DNA from: Oscillospiraceae bacterium
GTDB lineage: Bacteria; Bacillota; Clostridia; Oscillospirales; SIG627
NCBI GenBank assembly: GCA_015063985.1
Contig: SVTC01000001.1
Location: 108,311 to 172,310, forward strand
Direction of reading: 5' to 3'
DNA: 64,000 bases
Shown here: positions 8,031 through 17,753 of the stretch, piece by piece
Layout of the letters: each line of letters begins with the position of its first letter
How positions within the stretch are numbered: position 1 is the stretch's first letter
Notes under the pieces: generated by a model
Told to the model about the DNA's origin: nothing
Seen by the model: the letters and a program-made list of their open reading frames with translations, nothing else
Database searches by the model: none
Translations under genes and position numbers: made by a program

Positions 8031-10355
8031 TCAAAAGCCTTCAAAGCTATCGAAGAAGCCCGCTTTTTTCATATTCTCAATATATTTTTCATAGCTGAGT
8101 CCCTGATATATTGCGGGGGTGTAGTGATTCTCGCCTGTTTCATCTCCCGTCCAGGTAATGTGGTAAAAGCCGTCCTTTACGTCGGGCAGGGAGGAAATGG
8201 TAAGATTTGAATTTGCTTTTACCGTGCATTGGGAGCTTAGTGTTTGGCCGCTGCTGAGCTCTGTTACGGTGTATTCGACCCGTACGTCGCTTTGAGTATC
8301 GTTCACGGCGACAAGCTTCAGCTTTTGATCTTGAGGCTCGTCGCACATAATACAGAAGGGCTTTTGAGAGCGCTTTACGTAGCTGTAGGCAAGCTTCTTT
8401 ATACCGTAGTAGTCAACTACGGCATCGGATATCTGAGGCCAACCGTCGATGAGATTCCACCAAAGAATGCCTGTTTTCTTCCATTTTGCAATACGGAATC
8501 TTTCAATAAAGAACTTTTTTGCCTCGGCTTGGGATATCTGGCTCTGCCTTGCAAAGCCGTCAATGTCATCGCAGGCGCTTCCGAAGAGCCTTTGCACCTG
8601 GCTGTACATCAAGGGAACTCTGTAAGCATAAGGGGAATCCGAGTTGGCTTCTGCAGATGCACTGTGGATGATCCACTGAGGATCAAGCTCATTTTTCTTT
8701 GCGGAAAAGCCGTTTATCTTATCCTTGTCAATGAATCGCTCAAGGGATCGGGGAGAATTACAGCCGTGGTAACCTGTTTCAGATGCAAAATGACACGGAG
8801 TCTTGGTGTAAAAATCACCCTTGAAGAAATCTCGCGGCCCCCAAAGGTGGTTTTCGGCGGGAGCAAGCTTGTTTTTTACAACTGTTTCGTCAAGATACGG
8901 AGAGCTTGGCAGATAGGGGCGTGTGAAATCCTCTTGCTTTAATACGTTGGGGATAGTATGCCTTGTTCCCGGATATCGGTTTGGATCGTTTTGATAGACT
9001 GTCCGTCCATTCAGCTTTATCTTTTGCTGTGAGAAGCAGTCGCATTCGTTATCCCCTGCCCAAATAACAAGACTGGGGTGATTCCTGAATCTCTTGACGA
9101 TTTGAATCGCCTCTTGCTCCAAGGCGGAAAGAAAGCTTTTGTCCTCGGGGTATTTTCCGCAGCCCATGGCAAAATCCTGCCATATCATAATGCCGTGGCT
9201 GTCGCAATAATCGTACACGGCTTTATCTGGATAGATGCCGCCGCCCCACATTCTCAGCATATTGCATCCCAGATCCTCTGCCATTTCCAATGCGCGAAGA
9301 TCATATGCCTTGTTTCGGCTGGGAAAGGCATCGGTGGGTACCCAATTGGTTCCCAAACAGAATATCTTTTGTCCGTTTACGGAAAAGACGAATTCTCCGT
9401 CGTCGCCGGCGTGGCTCGTCCGTAAAAGCTCTGTTATTCTTATGCCTACCTTGACAGTCTTTTCATCAAGGATCTTTTCCTTCAGCTTAAGAGTGACTGT
9501 GAGCTTATAGAGATTGGGTTCGCCGTAGTTTTTCGGCATCCAGAGCTTTGGGTCGTCAAGTCTGAGCTTTATGCGAGAGAAGACCGAAAAAAGCTGTTGG
9601 GAGGCGGTGACCCTTTGCTCGTCGTTTTCCAGGCTTACGCAAAGGGAGTAGTCCTGAAGAATATCTCCCGTTATATGAAGATCGGTTACTATCTGATTAA
9701 CGGCATAGGAGTCGTTTAGCTCGCAGGTGTAAAAGAAAATATCTTCAATGCGATCCTTGGGCAGATATGAAAGATACACATCTCTCCAAATTCCCGCCGA
9801 CACTATGCGCGGGAAAATGTCCCAGCCGTAAGAGTAGGCGGCTTTTCTTACTTTTATTGATTCGAAATTATATTTTAATGCACTGCAATCAGCTCCGAGT
9901 CGGAGCTGACGGGAATGTATCATGACAGGGATGACGTGAACCAAAAGACTGTGCCGTGCGGTTTTGTTTTCCAAAGGGATGCTATATTCCAGAAACATAT
10001 TATCGGTTTTTTTGCAAAGCTTGCCGTCTATATATATTTCGCTTACAGTGTCGATACCGTCAAAGTTTAGGAAAACGTCGCAGTTTTCTTGCTCTTGTAC
10101 TTCAAATTCGGTGCAGTACCAAAGATGGCGGTTTTCCAGCCTTTGGGTTTCTATGGAGTTTGTGCCGTAATACGGATCGTTTAAAAGTCCTGCTTTTTGC
10201 ATGTCAAGCTCAAGGTTTCCGGGGACTGTAGCGTCGAGCACTGTAAAATCGCCGCTTAATGCTTCCTCTGGGGTAGTGGGGGAGAAGCCCTTATCCTTTA
10301 CGGAATGATTGGGAGCAATGACTACCTTCCAATTCTTCACTTCGGTCCTGAACAT
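8031..10355 (-). CDS. Beta-mannosidase, glycoside hydrolase family 2
   Basis: Retaining exo-glycosidase releasing mannose from beta-1,4-mannooligosaccharides. 774 residues with the GH2 order: N-terminal jelly-roll (about 1-180, with GWDIFPRIVSAGIWRDV), immunoglobulin-like domain, then a TIM barrel. The acid/base glutamate is in WAGDNECD and the nucleophile glutamate in HFASETGYHG; MLRMWGGGIYP is typical of the mannosidase subgroup. No signal peptide, so it acts on imported oligosaccharides. The start is the ATG at 10355, 6 nt after GAGGTG; the track start is an upstream GTG within the ribosome site. An AraC regulator is divergent. Confidence 0.88.
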   Translation of the reverse strand: MFRTEVKNWKVVIAPNHSVKDKGFSPTTPEEALSGDFTVLDATVPGNLELDMQKAGLLNDPYYGTNSIETQRLENRHLWYCTEFEVQEQENCDVFLNFDGIDTVSEIYIDGKLCKKTDNMFLEYSIPLENKTARHSLLVHVIPVMIHSRQLRLGADCSALKYNFESIKVRKAAYSYGWDIFPRIVSAGIWRDVYLSYLPKDRIEDIFFYTCELNDSYAVNQIVTDLHITGDILQDYSLCVSLENDEQRVTASQQLFSVFSRIKLRLDDPKLWMPKNYGEPNLYKLTVTLKLKEKILDEKTVKVGIRITELLRTSHAGDDGEFVFSVNGQKIFCLGTNWVPTDAFPSRNKAYDLRALEMAEDLGCNMLRMWGGGIYPDKAVYDYCDSHGIMIWQDFAMGCGKYPEDKSFLSALEQEAIQIVKRFRNHPSLVIWAGDNECDCFSQQKIKLNGRTVYQNDPNRYPGTRHTIPNVLKQEDFTRPYLPSSPYLDETVVKNKLAPAENHLWGPRDFFKGDFYTKTPCHFASETGYHGCNSPRSLERFIDKDKINGFSAKKNELDPQWIIHSASAEANSDSPYAYRVPLMYSQVQRLFGSACDDIDGFARQSQISQAEAKKFFIERFRIAKWKKTGILWWNLIDGWPQISDAVVDYYGIKKLAYSYVKRSQKPFCIMCDEPQDQKLKLVAVNDTQSDVRVEYTVTELSSGQTLSSQCTVKANSNLTISSLPDVKDGFYHITWTGDETGENHYTPAIYQGLSYEKYIENMKKAGFFDSFEGF

Positions 10356-10487
10356 AATTATCACCTCAATATGATTATATCATCAAACTAAGCCCAAAGC
10401 ATTGCGTTTTTATTTTTAAATCATCAAAAAACAACGAAAACTATTGAAAAACACGGATTATTGTGTATAATTACTTTGGGTGATAAT
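10356..10487. promoter_or_regulatory. Divergent promoter region between beta-mannosidase and its likely AraC regulator
   Basis: Plus strand: TTGAAA (10444-10449), 16 nt, TATAAT (10466-10471) for the regulator. Minus strand: TATAAT at 10374-10379 without a recognisable -35, as expected for an activator-dependent promoter. The 9-mer ATCATCAAA occurs at 10379-10387 and 10420-10428, a possible pair of AraC half-sites (weak evidence). Confidence 0.55.
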
Positions 10488-11231
10488 ATGAACTTTGAGA
10501 AAAAAGAAATGATAGATCTTCAGTGCGGCTTTAGCTGTGATATGAGGACGGTAAAAAAATTTCCTTTGCACGGACACGATTATTATGAAATGGAGATTAC
10601 CGTAGAGGGCGAAAGCATGGCAACGGTGAACGGGCAGAGCGTTCCTCTTCGTAAGGGGACGCTTTGCTGTATGGCACCCGGTGATATCCATGCAATAACG
10701 GGCGAGGGTGAGATGGTTACCCTAAACCTCAGCTTTGACGGCAGGCTTTGGGATCCATTGGCAAATATTAAGCTTCCCTTTATATGCGAGCTCGGAGAGG
10801 AGAGTCTGTTTCTTGCAAAGGAACTATTCACCTTGCTTGAAGGGGTAACCGACGGCTTTTTGCGTCGAACTCTCGCAGAGGCGCTTTTGACACTTTGCAC
10901 AAGGGGCGCGGCTCAGTACAGCTTCGAGGATCCCGTGGGCAAGGCAAAGGCGTATCTGGTCAGACATTTCAGAGAAAATCCTTCTCTCAAGCTTTGCGCA
11001 CAGCAGGTCGGATTAAGCTCCAATTATCTTGCCCTTTGCTTTAAGAAAAAATACGGTTTGAGCTTCAAGGAATGTCTTACCGGATATAAGCTTCGTTGCG
11101 CAAAGACCTTTCTTGAAAACGGCGCAAGCGTTACTCAGGCTTGCTTTGACTCGGGCTTTGAATCGCTTTCCGCTTTTTACACCGCTTTTAAAAAGGAAAA
11201 CGGAGTGGCCCCTTCGAGATGGAAGGGATAA
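10488..11231 (+). CDS. AraC family transcriptional regulator with cupin sensor domain
   Basis: DNA-binding regulator, probably of the divergent beta-mannosidase gene (inference from position). The N-terminal half is a cupin fold (HGHDYYEMEITVEG, then RKGTLCCMAPGDIHAI). The C-terminal half has two helix-turn-helix motifs: LCAQQVGLSSNYLALCFKK and VTQACFDSGFESLSAFYTAFKK. The start at 10488 is chosen because GGGTG lies just upstream and the promoter ends at 10471. 247 residues, normal for the family. Its effector is unknown; a manno-oligosaccharide is a reasonable guess. Confidence 0.85.
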   Translation: MNFEKKEMIDLQCGFSCDMRTVKKFPLHGHDYYEMEITVEGESMATVNGQSVPLRKGTLCCMAPGDIHAITGEGEMVTLNLSFDGRLWDPLANIKLPFICELGEESLFLAKELFTLLEGVTDGFLRRTLAEALLTLCTRGAAQYSFEDPVGKAKAYLVRHFRENPSLKLCAQQVGLSSNYLALCFKKKYGLSFKECLTGYKLRCAKTFLENGASVTQACFDSGFESLSAFYTAFKKENGVAPSRWKG

Positions 11232-11327
11232 TAATGAAATGTTTTTTATATTGAACAAAAAATGCGGCTATGATTTGTTTGATATTTACAAAAAGTAAAA
11301 ATATGAAAATAAAAAACCTTAAAATTG

Positions 11328-11356
11328 TTTACAAAATATAAACTATAGTGTATAAT
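11328..11356 (+). promoter_or_regulatory. SigmaA promoter of the large surface protein gene
   Basis: TTTACA (11328-11333), 17-nt spacer, TATAAT (11351-11356). The 5' leader of about 50 nt has a small hairpin AGTCC / GGACT and then AAGGAG before the ATG. Confidence 0.8.
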
Positions 11357-11410
11357 ATTAACTACAAAAGTCCCTGAGTGGACTCAATATAACTAAAGGA
11401 GAAAAAAATC

Positions 11411-14400
11411 ATGAAGAAACTGTTAAGTGTAGTGCTGGCAGTGCTTATGGTAATGTCCCTTGCGACATACGCAGTTAGCGCAGCTATCACTCCCACCGAC
11501 GGTTGGTACAGGTCCTATGTTGGCGATGTGCTTGCAATAACCTCTGCGGAAGATTTTATTGCATTCCTTTCCACTGCTCAGGACTTTGCCGGCAAAACAG
11601 TAGTTCTCGCTAATGACATTACTCTGAATACGGGTGATGCCGCATCCTGGGAATCTGCTGCTCCCGAAAACTCTATTCCCGAAAAGGGCTCCTTCAGAGG
11701 TGTCTTTGACGGACAGGGTCACACCATCAGCGGTTTTTACGGCAACAATATCTTTGCTACCTTGGGCGGCACCGTTAAAAACCTCAAGGTCGTTAATTCC
11801 TACCTCAGCGGCGACGGTGCTGCTATTGTAGGTCAGGTCAACGCTCAGTCTACCATCAAGAATTGCTACTTTGACCTTGTGGTCAGAGGTACAAGCAGTA
11901 ACTGTGCCGGCATAGTCGGTCAGATGGTTGCAGATCTCACTATCGAGAACGTATGGCTCGATGGCGATGTCGTCAGCACAGGTGCTTACTCCAGCGGATT
12001 TGTAGGCAATCAGGAATCTAACGATCTGGTTATCACCGATAGCTACAACACCGCAAACGTTACCGCAAACGGTCAGCATACAGCAGGCTTCTCGGCAGCT
12101 GTTTATGCAGGTACTCTTACGATGACAAACTGCGTCAATGCAGGTACTATCATCAATAAGAGCGGCGACGTTACCACTCCTGCAGGTGCTCTTACCTTCA
12201 CAGTAGGTTCCAGCTCTGCTCCCGGAACTCTCACTACAACAAAGTGCTACGTTCTTAAGGGCAGCGCACTTCCCGACACTCTCTTTACCAGAAGTGCTTC
12301 CGTTGTTAACGGCGGAACAACCGGTAACGATACCGGCGTTGTTGCAAACGTTGCAAGCGTATACGAGGCTGCAGACCTTGGTACCGTAGCTGCAGATCTT
12401 GGCAGCAAGTGGTCTGTAAGTGATGGCAAGCTTGTTCTTGATATCCCCGCTGACAGCGATGTTATCATTATAAAAGATTGGGCAGGCCTCACCGCATGGG
12501 CAGCAGACACTTCCGACAATGCAGGAAAGACAGTAGTTCTTGCTGCGGATATCACCGCTCCCGCAGATGCAACCTGGACCGCAAAGTCTACCTTTGCAGG
12601 TACATTTGAAGGCAACGGCAAGACCATCAGCGGTCTTAATGGCGCTCAGGGTCTCATCGCTAAGATGACCGCAGGCGAGATCAAGAATCTCTCTATTGAT
12701 GCAACCATCAGCTCCACCGCAGGCGCTGTCGCTATTTTCGTTGGCAAGATGGAAGGCGACATTAAGCTTACCAACTGCTATGCAGGCGGTAGCGTTACCA
12801 GCACAACCAACAACGTTGCTGCATTCATCGGCGACGGTACCAAGCAGTACACTGCGACCATTACCGGATGCTGGAACGATGCTGACGTAAACACAGGTGC
12901 AAGATATGCTTCCGGTTTCGTTGGAAACCAGGAATCCTGCACAGTTGTTATCACTGATTCTCTTAACACCGGTTCCGTAAACGGCGATGCAACTAACGGT
13001 AACCAGGCAGGCTTCTCCGAGTCCGTTTACAACGGCAAGCTCACCATTACCAACGCTCTTAACCTTGGAACTATCACCTATGACAAGGCTGCTCCCAAAA
13101 CAGGCTTTGCATTCACCAGAACTCTCCGTAGGGGCTCTGTAACAGTTCTCACCAACTGCTTCAACCTCACCGGAGCTGCCGATTCCAATACCTATGAGCT
13201 TCAGGCAGCCGATGCTACTAACGCTAACGCTACACTCAACGGTAAGGATCTCAATGCAACCGCAGATGAGCTTGCAGCTATCGTAACCGATATCACCGAT
13301 GCAGATTATGCAGCTACTCTCACCGCTCTCGGTGCAAACTGGGATAAGTATTGGCTCGATCACGAGAAATTTATTCCCGTTCCCGCAGAATTTGCAAACG
13401 ATAATCCCGGCAACCCCAACGAGATCCAGATCTCTTCTTGGGCAGAGCTCGTAGCATGGGCATCCTCCACCGATGACAACTACGGCAAGACTGTCGTTCT
13501 TACAAAAGACATCGTTGCTGAAGCAGATTGGGCTCCCAAGGCCGTTTTCTGTGGCGACTTTGACGGTAAGGGATACTCTATCAGCGGTCTTAAGGGCACT
13601 GCATTCATCAATAAGATGAACGGCGGCTCCATTAAGAACCTCAGCCTTCTTAACGGCGAATTTACCACTGCATCCTTCGTATGCGAAGTAAGAGAAACCA
13701 CTTCATTTGAAAATCTTTACTCCAACTGTACAATTAAGTTCAGTGGAGCTTCCAGAGGCGGTCTTATTGCTATGATCAGTGATACCACCAGTGTTTCCAC
13801 CATCAACAACTGCTGGTACGACGGTGAGATCATTCACACCGTAGCAGCACCCGAAGGAAACGACGGCAGATACGTAGGCGGTATCATCGGTAACTGCAAT
13901 GCCGCTCCCAAGATCACCGTTACCAACTGTCTCAACACTGCAGACATTACCTCCAATTCTACTAACGACAATCCTTACGTCGGCGGTATAGTAGCTTCCA
14001 ACTACAACGGTGCAACCGCTATCTCTAACTGCGTAAACCTCGGAAAGGTAACTGTTGCAAGCAAGGGGCACGCTATTTTCCGTAACGCTCACAAGCTCAA
14101 CGAGGGCTGCAGCGTAGAGGTTAAGAACTGCTTCTATCTTGAAGGCAGCGCAGTGATCGGCGCAAGCGCAGAGCATGCCGAGAACACTGCTGTTACCTAT
14201 AAGGCAGAGGCAACAGCTATCAAGGCAACTGATTACGAAACAACTCTCACCGCTCTCGGTGCGGATTGGGGCAAGTATTGGGTAGACTTTGAGAGCTACA
14301 TCCCCGTTCCTGCTGTATTTGCAAACGTACAGCCCACCGATCCCAACGCATATATGATCAGCACTAAGGCAGAGCTCCTCGAGTGGGCAGCTAACCCCAA

Positions 14401-15610
14401 CGCTGACAAGTATGCAGGAAAGACCATTACTCTCGGTGCTGATATCGTTCTTAACGACGGTAAGGCTTCCGAGTGGTTTGAGGGTGAAGTTCCCGCTGAA
14501 AAGTGGAGCTCTGTTGAAGGCTTCTCCGGCAAGTTCAACGGAAACGGCTTCTCTATCAGCGGTATCTACGATGACGTGGCTCCCGCAGGCTTCTTCGGAA
14601 AGGTTCTCAGCGGCGCAGAGATTAAGAATCTCAGCATTCTCAACTCCTACTTCAAGGGTACTTCTCACGTAGGTTCTCTTGCAGCTGATCTTGAAAACGT
14701 TACAGTTGAAAACGTTTATAGCGATGCTTACGTTGTTACCGAAAACAGCGCAGGCGGTATCATAGGCGGACTTGCAGCTGATAAGAATGGCAAGGTTACC
14801 GCAACGATCACCTCTTGTTGGTTCGACGGTACCGTATCCGCAAGCGGTCTCTATGCTTCCGGTATCCTCGGCAACCAGGAATCCAACCATGCAGTTCTTA
14901 CCGACTGTCTTAACACCGGTTCTGTCAGTGCTAACAGCAATACCGCAGGTATCTCCACCGCAGTATACGAGGGCTCCATCGTCGCAACCCGTTGCGTAAA
15001 CCTCGGATCTGTTAAGCAGGGAGACAAGCTGGGTCAGGCTATTGCATTTACCATTGGTTCTTCTGCTAACCCCGCATCCAAGGAATGTGTATTCACCGAT
15101 TGCTTCGGCTTGAAGGGCGCATCCGATCTTAATCCTGCTGACGTTAGAAATGACTCTGTAGTAAAGGGCACCGTTAAGGGCCTTGAAGCAACCAACGATC
15201 TCGAGAAGCTTGTTCCTCTCAGCGGTTACTGGAAGATGGAGGGAGAGATCCCCGTTCCCGTATACTTCGCAGGTGACAATGCTACCGATATCCCTGCTGA
15301 GGCTCCTTCCTCCAGCAGCTCCTCTGTAGCAGCATCTTCCTCCAGCGCAGCAGCATCCAGCTCCTCTTCTGTAGCAGCTTCCTCCTCCAGTGTGGCAGCA
15401 TCCAGCAGCAGTGTAGCTCCTTCTGTAAGCGCATCCGCAAGTGCAAGTGCAAGCGCATCTGCAAGTGCAAGTGCATCCGCTTCCACTGCAGCACCCACCT
15501 CCACTGCAGTAATCACCGCTGACAGCGCGTTCACCGTGCTCATGGTCGTTGCGGTTATCCTCAGTGCAGGCGCATTCGCAGTAATTTCTAAGGCTCGCTC
15601 CAGAGCTTAA
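11411..15610 (+). CDS. Large secreted repeat protein with four beta-helix (GLUG-like) modules, Ser/Ala stalk and C-terminal membrane anchor
   Basis: Probable cell-surface adhesin or S-layer-like protein; precise role unknown. 1399 residues: signal peptide about 1-25 (MKKLLSVVLAVLMVMS...VSA), four homologous modules of about 310 residues, a low-complexity stalk of Ser/Ala/Val ending in repeated SA, and a final hydrophobic helix followed by SKARSRA. Each module opens with a WAxLxxWA-type helix and GKTVVLxxDI, carries FxGNGxxISG, and closes with IPVPxxFA. Codon choice is unlike the neighbours (heavy AAC, CTC, TTC), as in very highly expressed genes. Its promoter and terminator are strong. Related to the 53189-54685 product. 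Confidence 0.8.
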   Translation: MKKLLSVVLAVLMVMSLATYAVSAAITPTDGWYRSYVGDVLAITSAEDFIAFLSTAQDFAGKTVVLANDITLNTGDAASWESAAPENSIPEKGSFRGVFDGQGHTISGFYGNNIFATLGGTVKNLKVVNSYLSGDGAAIVGQVNAQSTIKNCYFDLVVRGTSSNCAGIVGQMVADLTIENVWLDGDVVSTGAYSSGFVGNQESNDLVITDSYNTANVTANGQHTAGFSAAVYAGTLTMTNCVNAGTIINKSGDVTTPAGALTFTVGSSSAPGTLTTTKCYVLKGSALPDTLFTRSASVVNGGTTGNDTGVVANVASVYEAADLGTVAADLGSKWSVSDGKLVLDIPADSDVIIIKDWAGLTAWAADTSDNAGKTVVLAADITAPADATWTAKSTFAGTFEGNGKTISGLNGAQGLIAKMTAGEIKNLSIDATISSTAGAVAIFVGKMEGDIKLTNCYAGGSVTSTTNNVAAFIGDGTKQYTATITGCWNDADVNTGARYASGFVGNQESCTVVITDSLNTGSVNGDATNGNQAGFSESVYNGKLTITNALNLGTITYDKAAPKTGFAFTRTLRRGSVTVLTNCFNLTGAADSNTYELQAADATNANATLNGKDLNATADELAAIVTDITDADYAATLTALGANWDKYWLDHEKFIPVPAEFANDNPGNPNEIQISSWAELVAWASSTDDNYGKTVVLTKDIVAEADWAPKAVFCGDFDGKGYSISGLKGTAFINKMNGGSIKNLSLLNGEFTTASFVCEVRETTSFENLYSNCTIKFSGASRGGLIAMISDTTSVSTINNCWYDGEIIHTVAAPEGNDGRYVGGIIGNCNAAPKITVTNCLNTADITSNSTNDNPYVGGIVASNYNGATAISNCVNLGKVTVASKGHAIFRNAHKLNEGCSVEVKNCFYLEGSAVIGASAEHAENTAVTYKAEATAIKATDYETTLTALGADWGKYWVDFESYIPVPAVFANVQPTDPNAYMISTKAELLEWAANPNADKYAGKTITLGADIVLNDGKASEWFEGEVPAEKWSSVEGFSGKFNGNGFSISGIYDDVAPAGFFGKVLSGAEIKNLSILNSYFKGTSHVGSLAADLENVTVENVYSDAYVVTENSAGGIIGGLAADKNGKVTATITSCWFDGTVSASGLYASGILGNQESNHAVLTDCLNTGSVSANSNTAGISTAVYEGSIVATRCVNLGSVKQGDKLGQAIAFTIGSSANPASKECVFTDCFGLKGASDLNPADVRNDSVVKGTVKGLEATNDLEKLVPLSGYWKMEGEIPVPVYFAGDNATDIPAEAPSSSSSSVAASSSSAAASSSSSVAASSSSVAASSSSVAPSVSASASASASASASASASASTAAPTSTAVITADSAFTVLMVVAVILSAGAFAVISKARSRA
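11534..15283 (+). repeat. Four tandem in-frame modules in the large surface protein
   Basis: Module boundaries estimated from the recurring opening and closing motifs: about 11534-12460, 12461-13420, 13424-14350 and 14351-15283. The modules are homologous but well diverged at DNA level. Confidence 0.7.
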
Positions 15611-15626
15611 GACTTAACAGTTTCAA

Positions 15627-15661
15627 AAGAGCGCACCCCTCGGGGTGCGCTCTTACTTTTT
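15627..15661 (+). terminator. Intrinsic terminator of the large surface protein gene
   Basis: 13-bp stem AAGAGCGCACCCC / GGGGTGCGCTCTT followed by ACTTTTTT, 16 nt after the stop codon. Confidence 0.93.
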
Positions 15662-15722
15662 TGAAAAAAGGTGGAACCACTTACTTTTTTGAAAAAAAGT
15701 AAGCAAAAAACTTTTAATTTCG
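15651..15722 (-). repeat. Dispersed intergenic A/T-rich repeat, copy 1
   Basis: The complement contains AAAAGTTTTTTGCTTAC followed by TTTTTTTCAAAAA, shared with two copies at 56028-56070 and 56124-56166. A partial tandem duplicate of the CTTACTTTTTTGAAAAAA part begins 28 nt earlier, inside the terminator tail. No coding potential. Confidence 0.7.
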
Positions 15723-15865
15723 ATAGAGTCTCTACAAACAAAGCGGTCGATGCTTTACTATGTGTAAATTTACCTGTAGTTTTGAAAAATGTGGTGCTAA
15801 ATGCTTTTATTATCGATTAAAATCAATATAAATAAGTCGTTTTCTCGGATAACGCAACACTTCTA

Positions 15866-15894
15866 TTGACTCATTCGGAAACTTGTGTTATACT
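15866..15894 (+). promoter_or_regulatory. Orphan consensus promoter upstream of the candidate ncRNA
   Basis: TTGACT (15866-15871), 17-nt spacer, TATACT (15889-15894), with no credible coding sequence downstream before the convergent fhs gene. Confidence 0.7.
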
Positions 15895-15898
15895 ATCC

Positions 15899-16047
15899 GA
15901 GCCGAGTATTTCAGCGGCGGCGGTAGATGACATCTTTTTATGTGTACTACCAACGCTTCTCTGCTTGACAGAGTGCCGAGTTAAAGGCAAGCCGCCGATT
16001 GCTCGGTTCTTTATACATAAAAAAGCCTTCCTATTTCAGGAAGGCTT
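15899..16047 (+). ncRNA. Candidate structured non-coding RNA, family not recognised
   Basis: The predicted transcript begins 5 nt after a strong -10 box, exactly at the 5' arm of a closing stem: GAGCCGAG (15899-15906) pairs fully with CTCGGTTC (16002-16009). Inside, CGGCGGC pairs with GCCGCCG. The interior holds three hairpins: GGTAG/CTACC, CTCTG/CAGAG and TGCC/GGCA. A strong hairpin (16023-16047) shared with the fhs terminator may end it. The overlapping ORF-track entry has no ribosome site and starts within the promoter. It does not match the THF, TPP, purine, SAM, FMN, 4.5S or RNase P consensus elements I know; 6S RNA is not excluded. The rest of 15723-16065 holds nothing else I can support. 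Confidence 0.55.
16019..16047 (-). terminator. Terminator of the pyr-pur-fhs transcript
   Basis: 10-bp perfect stem AAGCCTTCCT / AGGAAGGCTT with A6 on the plus strand, giving T6 on the minus strand, 19 nt after the fhs stop. Confidence 0.9.
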
Positions 16048-16065
16048 AATTTATTATTCTGAGGA

Positions 16066-17742
16066 TTAAAACAGACCTGTTATCTTTCCGTTTTCGTCCA
16101 CGTCGATTCTCTCAGCGGCGGGAGATTTGGGAAGACCCGGCATGGTCATTATATCACCGGTAAGCACTACTACAAATCCGGCACCTGCGCTTACCCTTAC
16201 CGATTTCACGGTGACAGTGAAATCCTCGGGAGCACCAAGCTTTGTGGGATCGTCAGAGAAGGAATATTGAGTCTTTGCAACGCATATAGGAAGCTTATCA
16301 AAGCCCAGAGCCTTAAGCTCGTTTATCTGCTTTTGTGCGGCGGGAAGAATAGAAACTGCCTTACCGCCGTAGATCTTTTGAGTCAAAGCAAGTATCTTAT
16401 CCTCAATGGACTGATCCAGCTCATAGCTAAAGGTGAAGTCGCCCTTTTCCTCTTCGCAAAGACGAACTACCTCTCTTGCGAGAGCTTCGCCGCCCTTGGA
16501 GCCTTCTGCCCACACGGTGCTGAGAACGGTATTGACGCCCAACTCACGGCATTTCTCAATAATGAAGCTGATCTCATTATCGGTGTCGGTGGGGAAGCGG
16601 TTGACCGCGACCACGCAAGGAAGCTTATAAACTGTGGTAATGTTCTTGACGTGTCTGAGAAGGTTGGGAATACCTTTCTCAAGGGCATTAAGATCCTCTG
16701 TACCCAACTCTGTCTTTGCAAGACCTCCGTGCATCTTAAGGGCTCTGACGGTTGCCACTACCACAACTGCATCGGGAACAAGTCCCGCCATTCTGCATTT
16801 GATATCCAGGAACTTTTCTGCACCCAGATCTGCACCGAAGCCTGCCTCGGTAACGGTGTAATCGCCCATCTTAAGAGCGAGCTTTGTAGCCATTACGGAG
16901 TTACATCCGTGGGCTATATTTGCAAAGGGGCCGCCGTGTACAAAGGCGGGAGTGCCTTCAAGAGTCTGCACCAGATTAGGCTTGATAGCATCCTTCAAAA
17001 GCGCTGTCATTGCTCCCTGTGCCTTAAGCTGTGCGCAGGTGATGGGCTCGCCACTGTAGCTATATGCCACTATGATCCTGCCCAAACGTTCCTTAAGATC
17101 TGTTATAGAGCTTGCAAGGCACAAAACTGCCATGATCTCGCTGGCAACGGTAATATCAAAACCGTCCTCGCGAGGCATACCGTTGGCTTTTCCGCCCAAT
17201 CCGTCGATAACAAATCTTAACTGACGGTCGTTCATATCAACGCATCTTTTCCAGGTGATCCTTCTGGGATCTACGTTGAGAAGATTGCCCTGCTGGATAT
17301 GATTGTCCAGCATTGCGGCAAGAAGATTGTTTGCCGCGCCTATAGCGTGAAAATCTCCCGTGAAGTGAAGGTTGATATCCTCCATGGGAACTACCTGAGC
17401 ATATCCGCCGCCGGCAGCACCGCCCTTTACTCCGAACACAGGACCCAGGCTGGGCTCTCTGAGAGCCACTGTAACCTTCTTGCCTATCCTCTTCAAGCCG
17501 TCAGCCAGACCGATGGTGGTCGTGGTCTTGCCCTCACCCGCAGGGGTGGGGGTAATGGCAGTGACCAGGATAAGCTTTCCGTTTTCGTTTTTTGAGCTAT
17601 CGATCAATGCTGGATCGATCTTAGCCTTGTATTTTCCGTACTGTTCAACGTATTTCTCCTCAACTCCCGCAAGGCTCGCTATCTCTGTGATAGGCTTCAT
17701 TTTGCAAGCTTGAGCAATTTCGATATCAGACAAATAAGCCAT
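16066..17742 (-). CDS. fhs: Formate--tetrahydrofolate ligase (10-formyl-THF synthetase)
   Basis: ATP-dependent formation of 10-formyl-THF from formate and THF. The P-loop is [15 protein letters not shown], followed by [37 protein letters not shown] in which conserved family residues are intact. 558 residues, normal for the family. It is the last gene of the pyr-pur run, 11 nt after purL with AAGGAG upstream. The position fits its job: 10-formyl-THF is the formyl donor for PurN and PurH encoded in the same transcript. It could also serve one-carbon or acetogenic metabolism, but the local context points to purine synthesis. Confidence 0.97.
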   Translation of the reverse strand: MAYLSDIEIAQACKMKPITEIASLAGVEEKYVEQYGKYKAKIDPALIDSSKNENGKLILVTAITPTPAGEGKTTTTIGLADGLKRIGKKVTVALREPSLGPVFGVKGGAAGGGYAQVVPMEDINLHFTGDFHAIGAANNLLAAMLDNHIQQGNLLNVDPRRITWKRCVDMNDRQLRFVIDGLGGKANGMPREDGFDITVASEIMAVLCLASSITDLKERLGRIIVAYSYSGEPITCAQLKAQGAMTALLKDAIKPNLVQTLEGTPAFVHGGPFANIAHGCNSVMATKLALKMGDYTVTEAGFGADLGAEKFLDIKCRMAGLVPDAVVVVATVRALKMHGGLAKTELGTEDLNALEKGIPNLLRHVKNITTVYKLPCVVAVNRFPTDTDNEISFIIEKCRELGVNTVLSTVWAEGSKGGEALAREVVRLCEEEKGDFTFSYELDQSIEDKILALTQKIYGGKAVSILPAAQKQINELKALGFDKLPICVAKTQYSFSDDPTKLGAPEDFTVTVKSVRVSAGAGFVVVLTGDIMTMPGLPKSPAAERIDVDENGKITGLF

Positions 17743-17753
17743 AATATCTCTCC

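Noticed and set aside
11423-13363. 646-residue open frame antisense to the surface protein (and 13703-14890)
   Set aside because: Shadow of the strongly biased codon pattern of the plus-strand gene; no ribosome site, Cys/Gly/Ser composition without domains.
15866-16069. 67-residue ORF between the surface protein and fhs
   Set aside because: It starts inside the promoter, has no ribosome site, and the DNA is better explained by a base-paired RNA.
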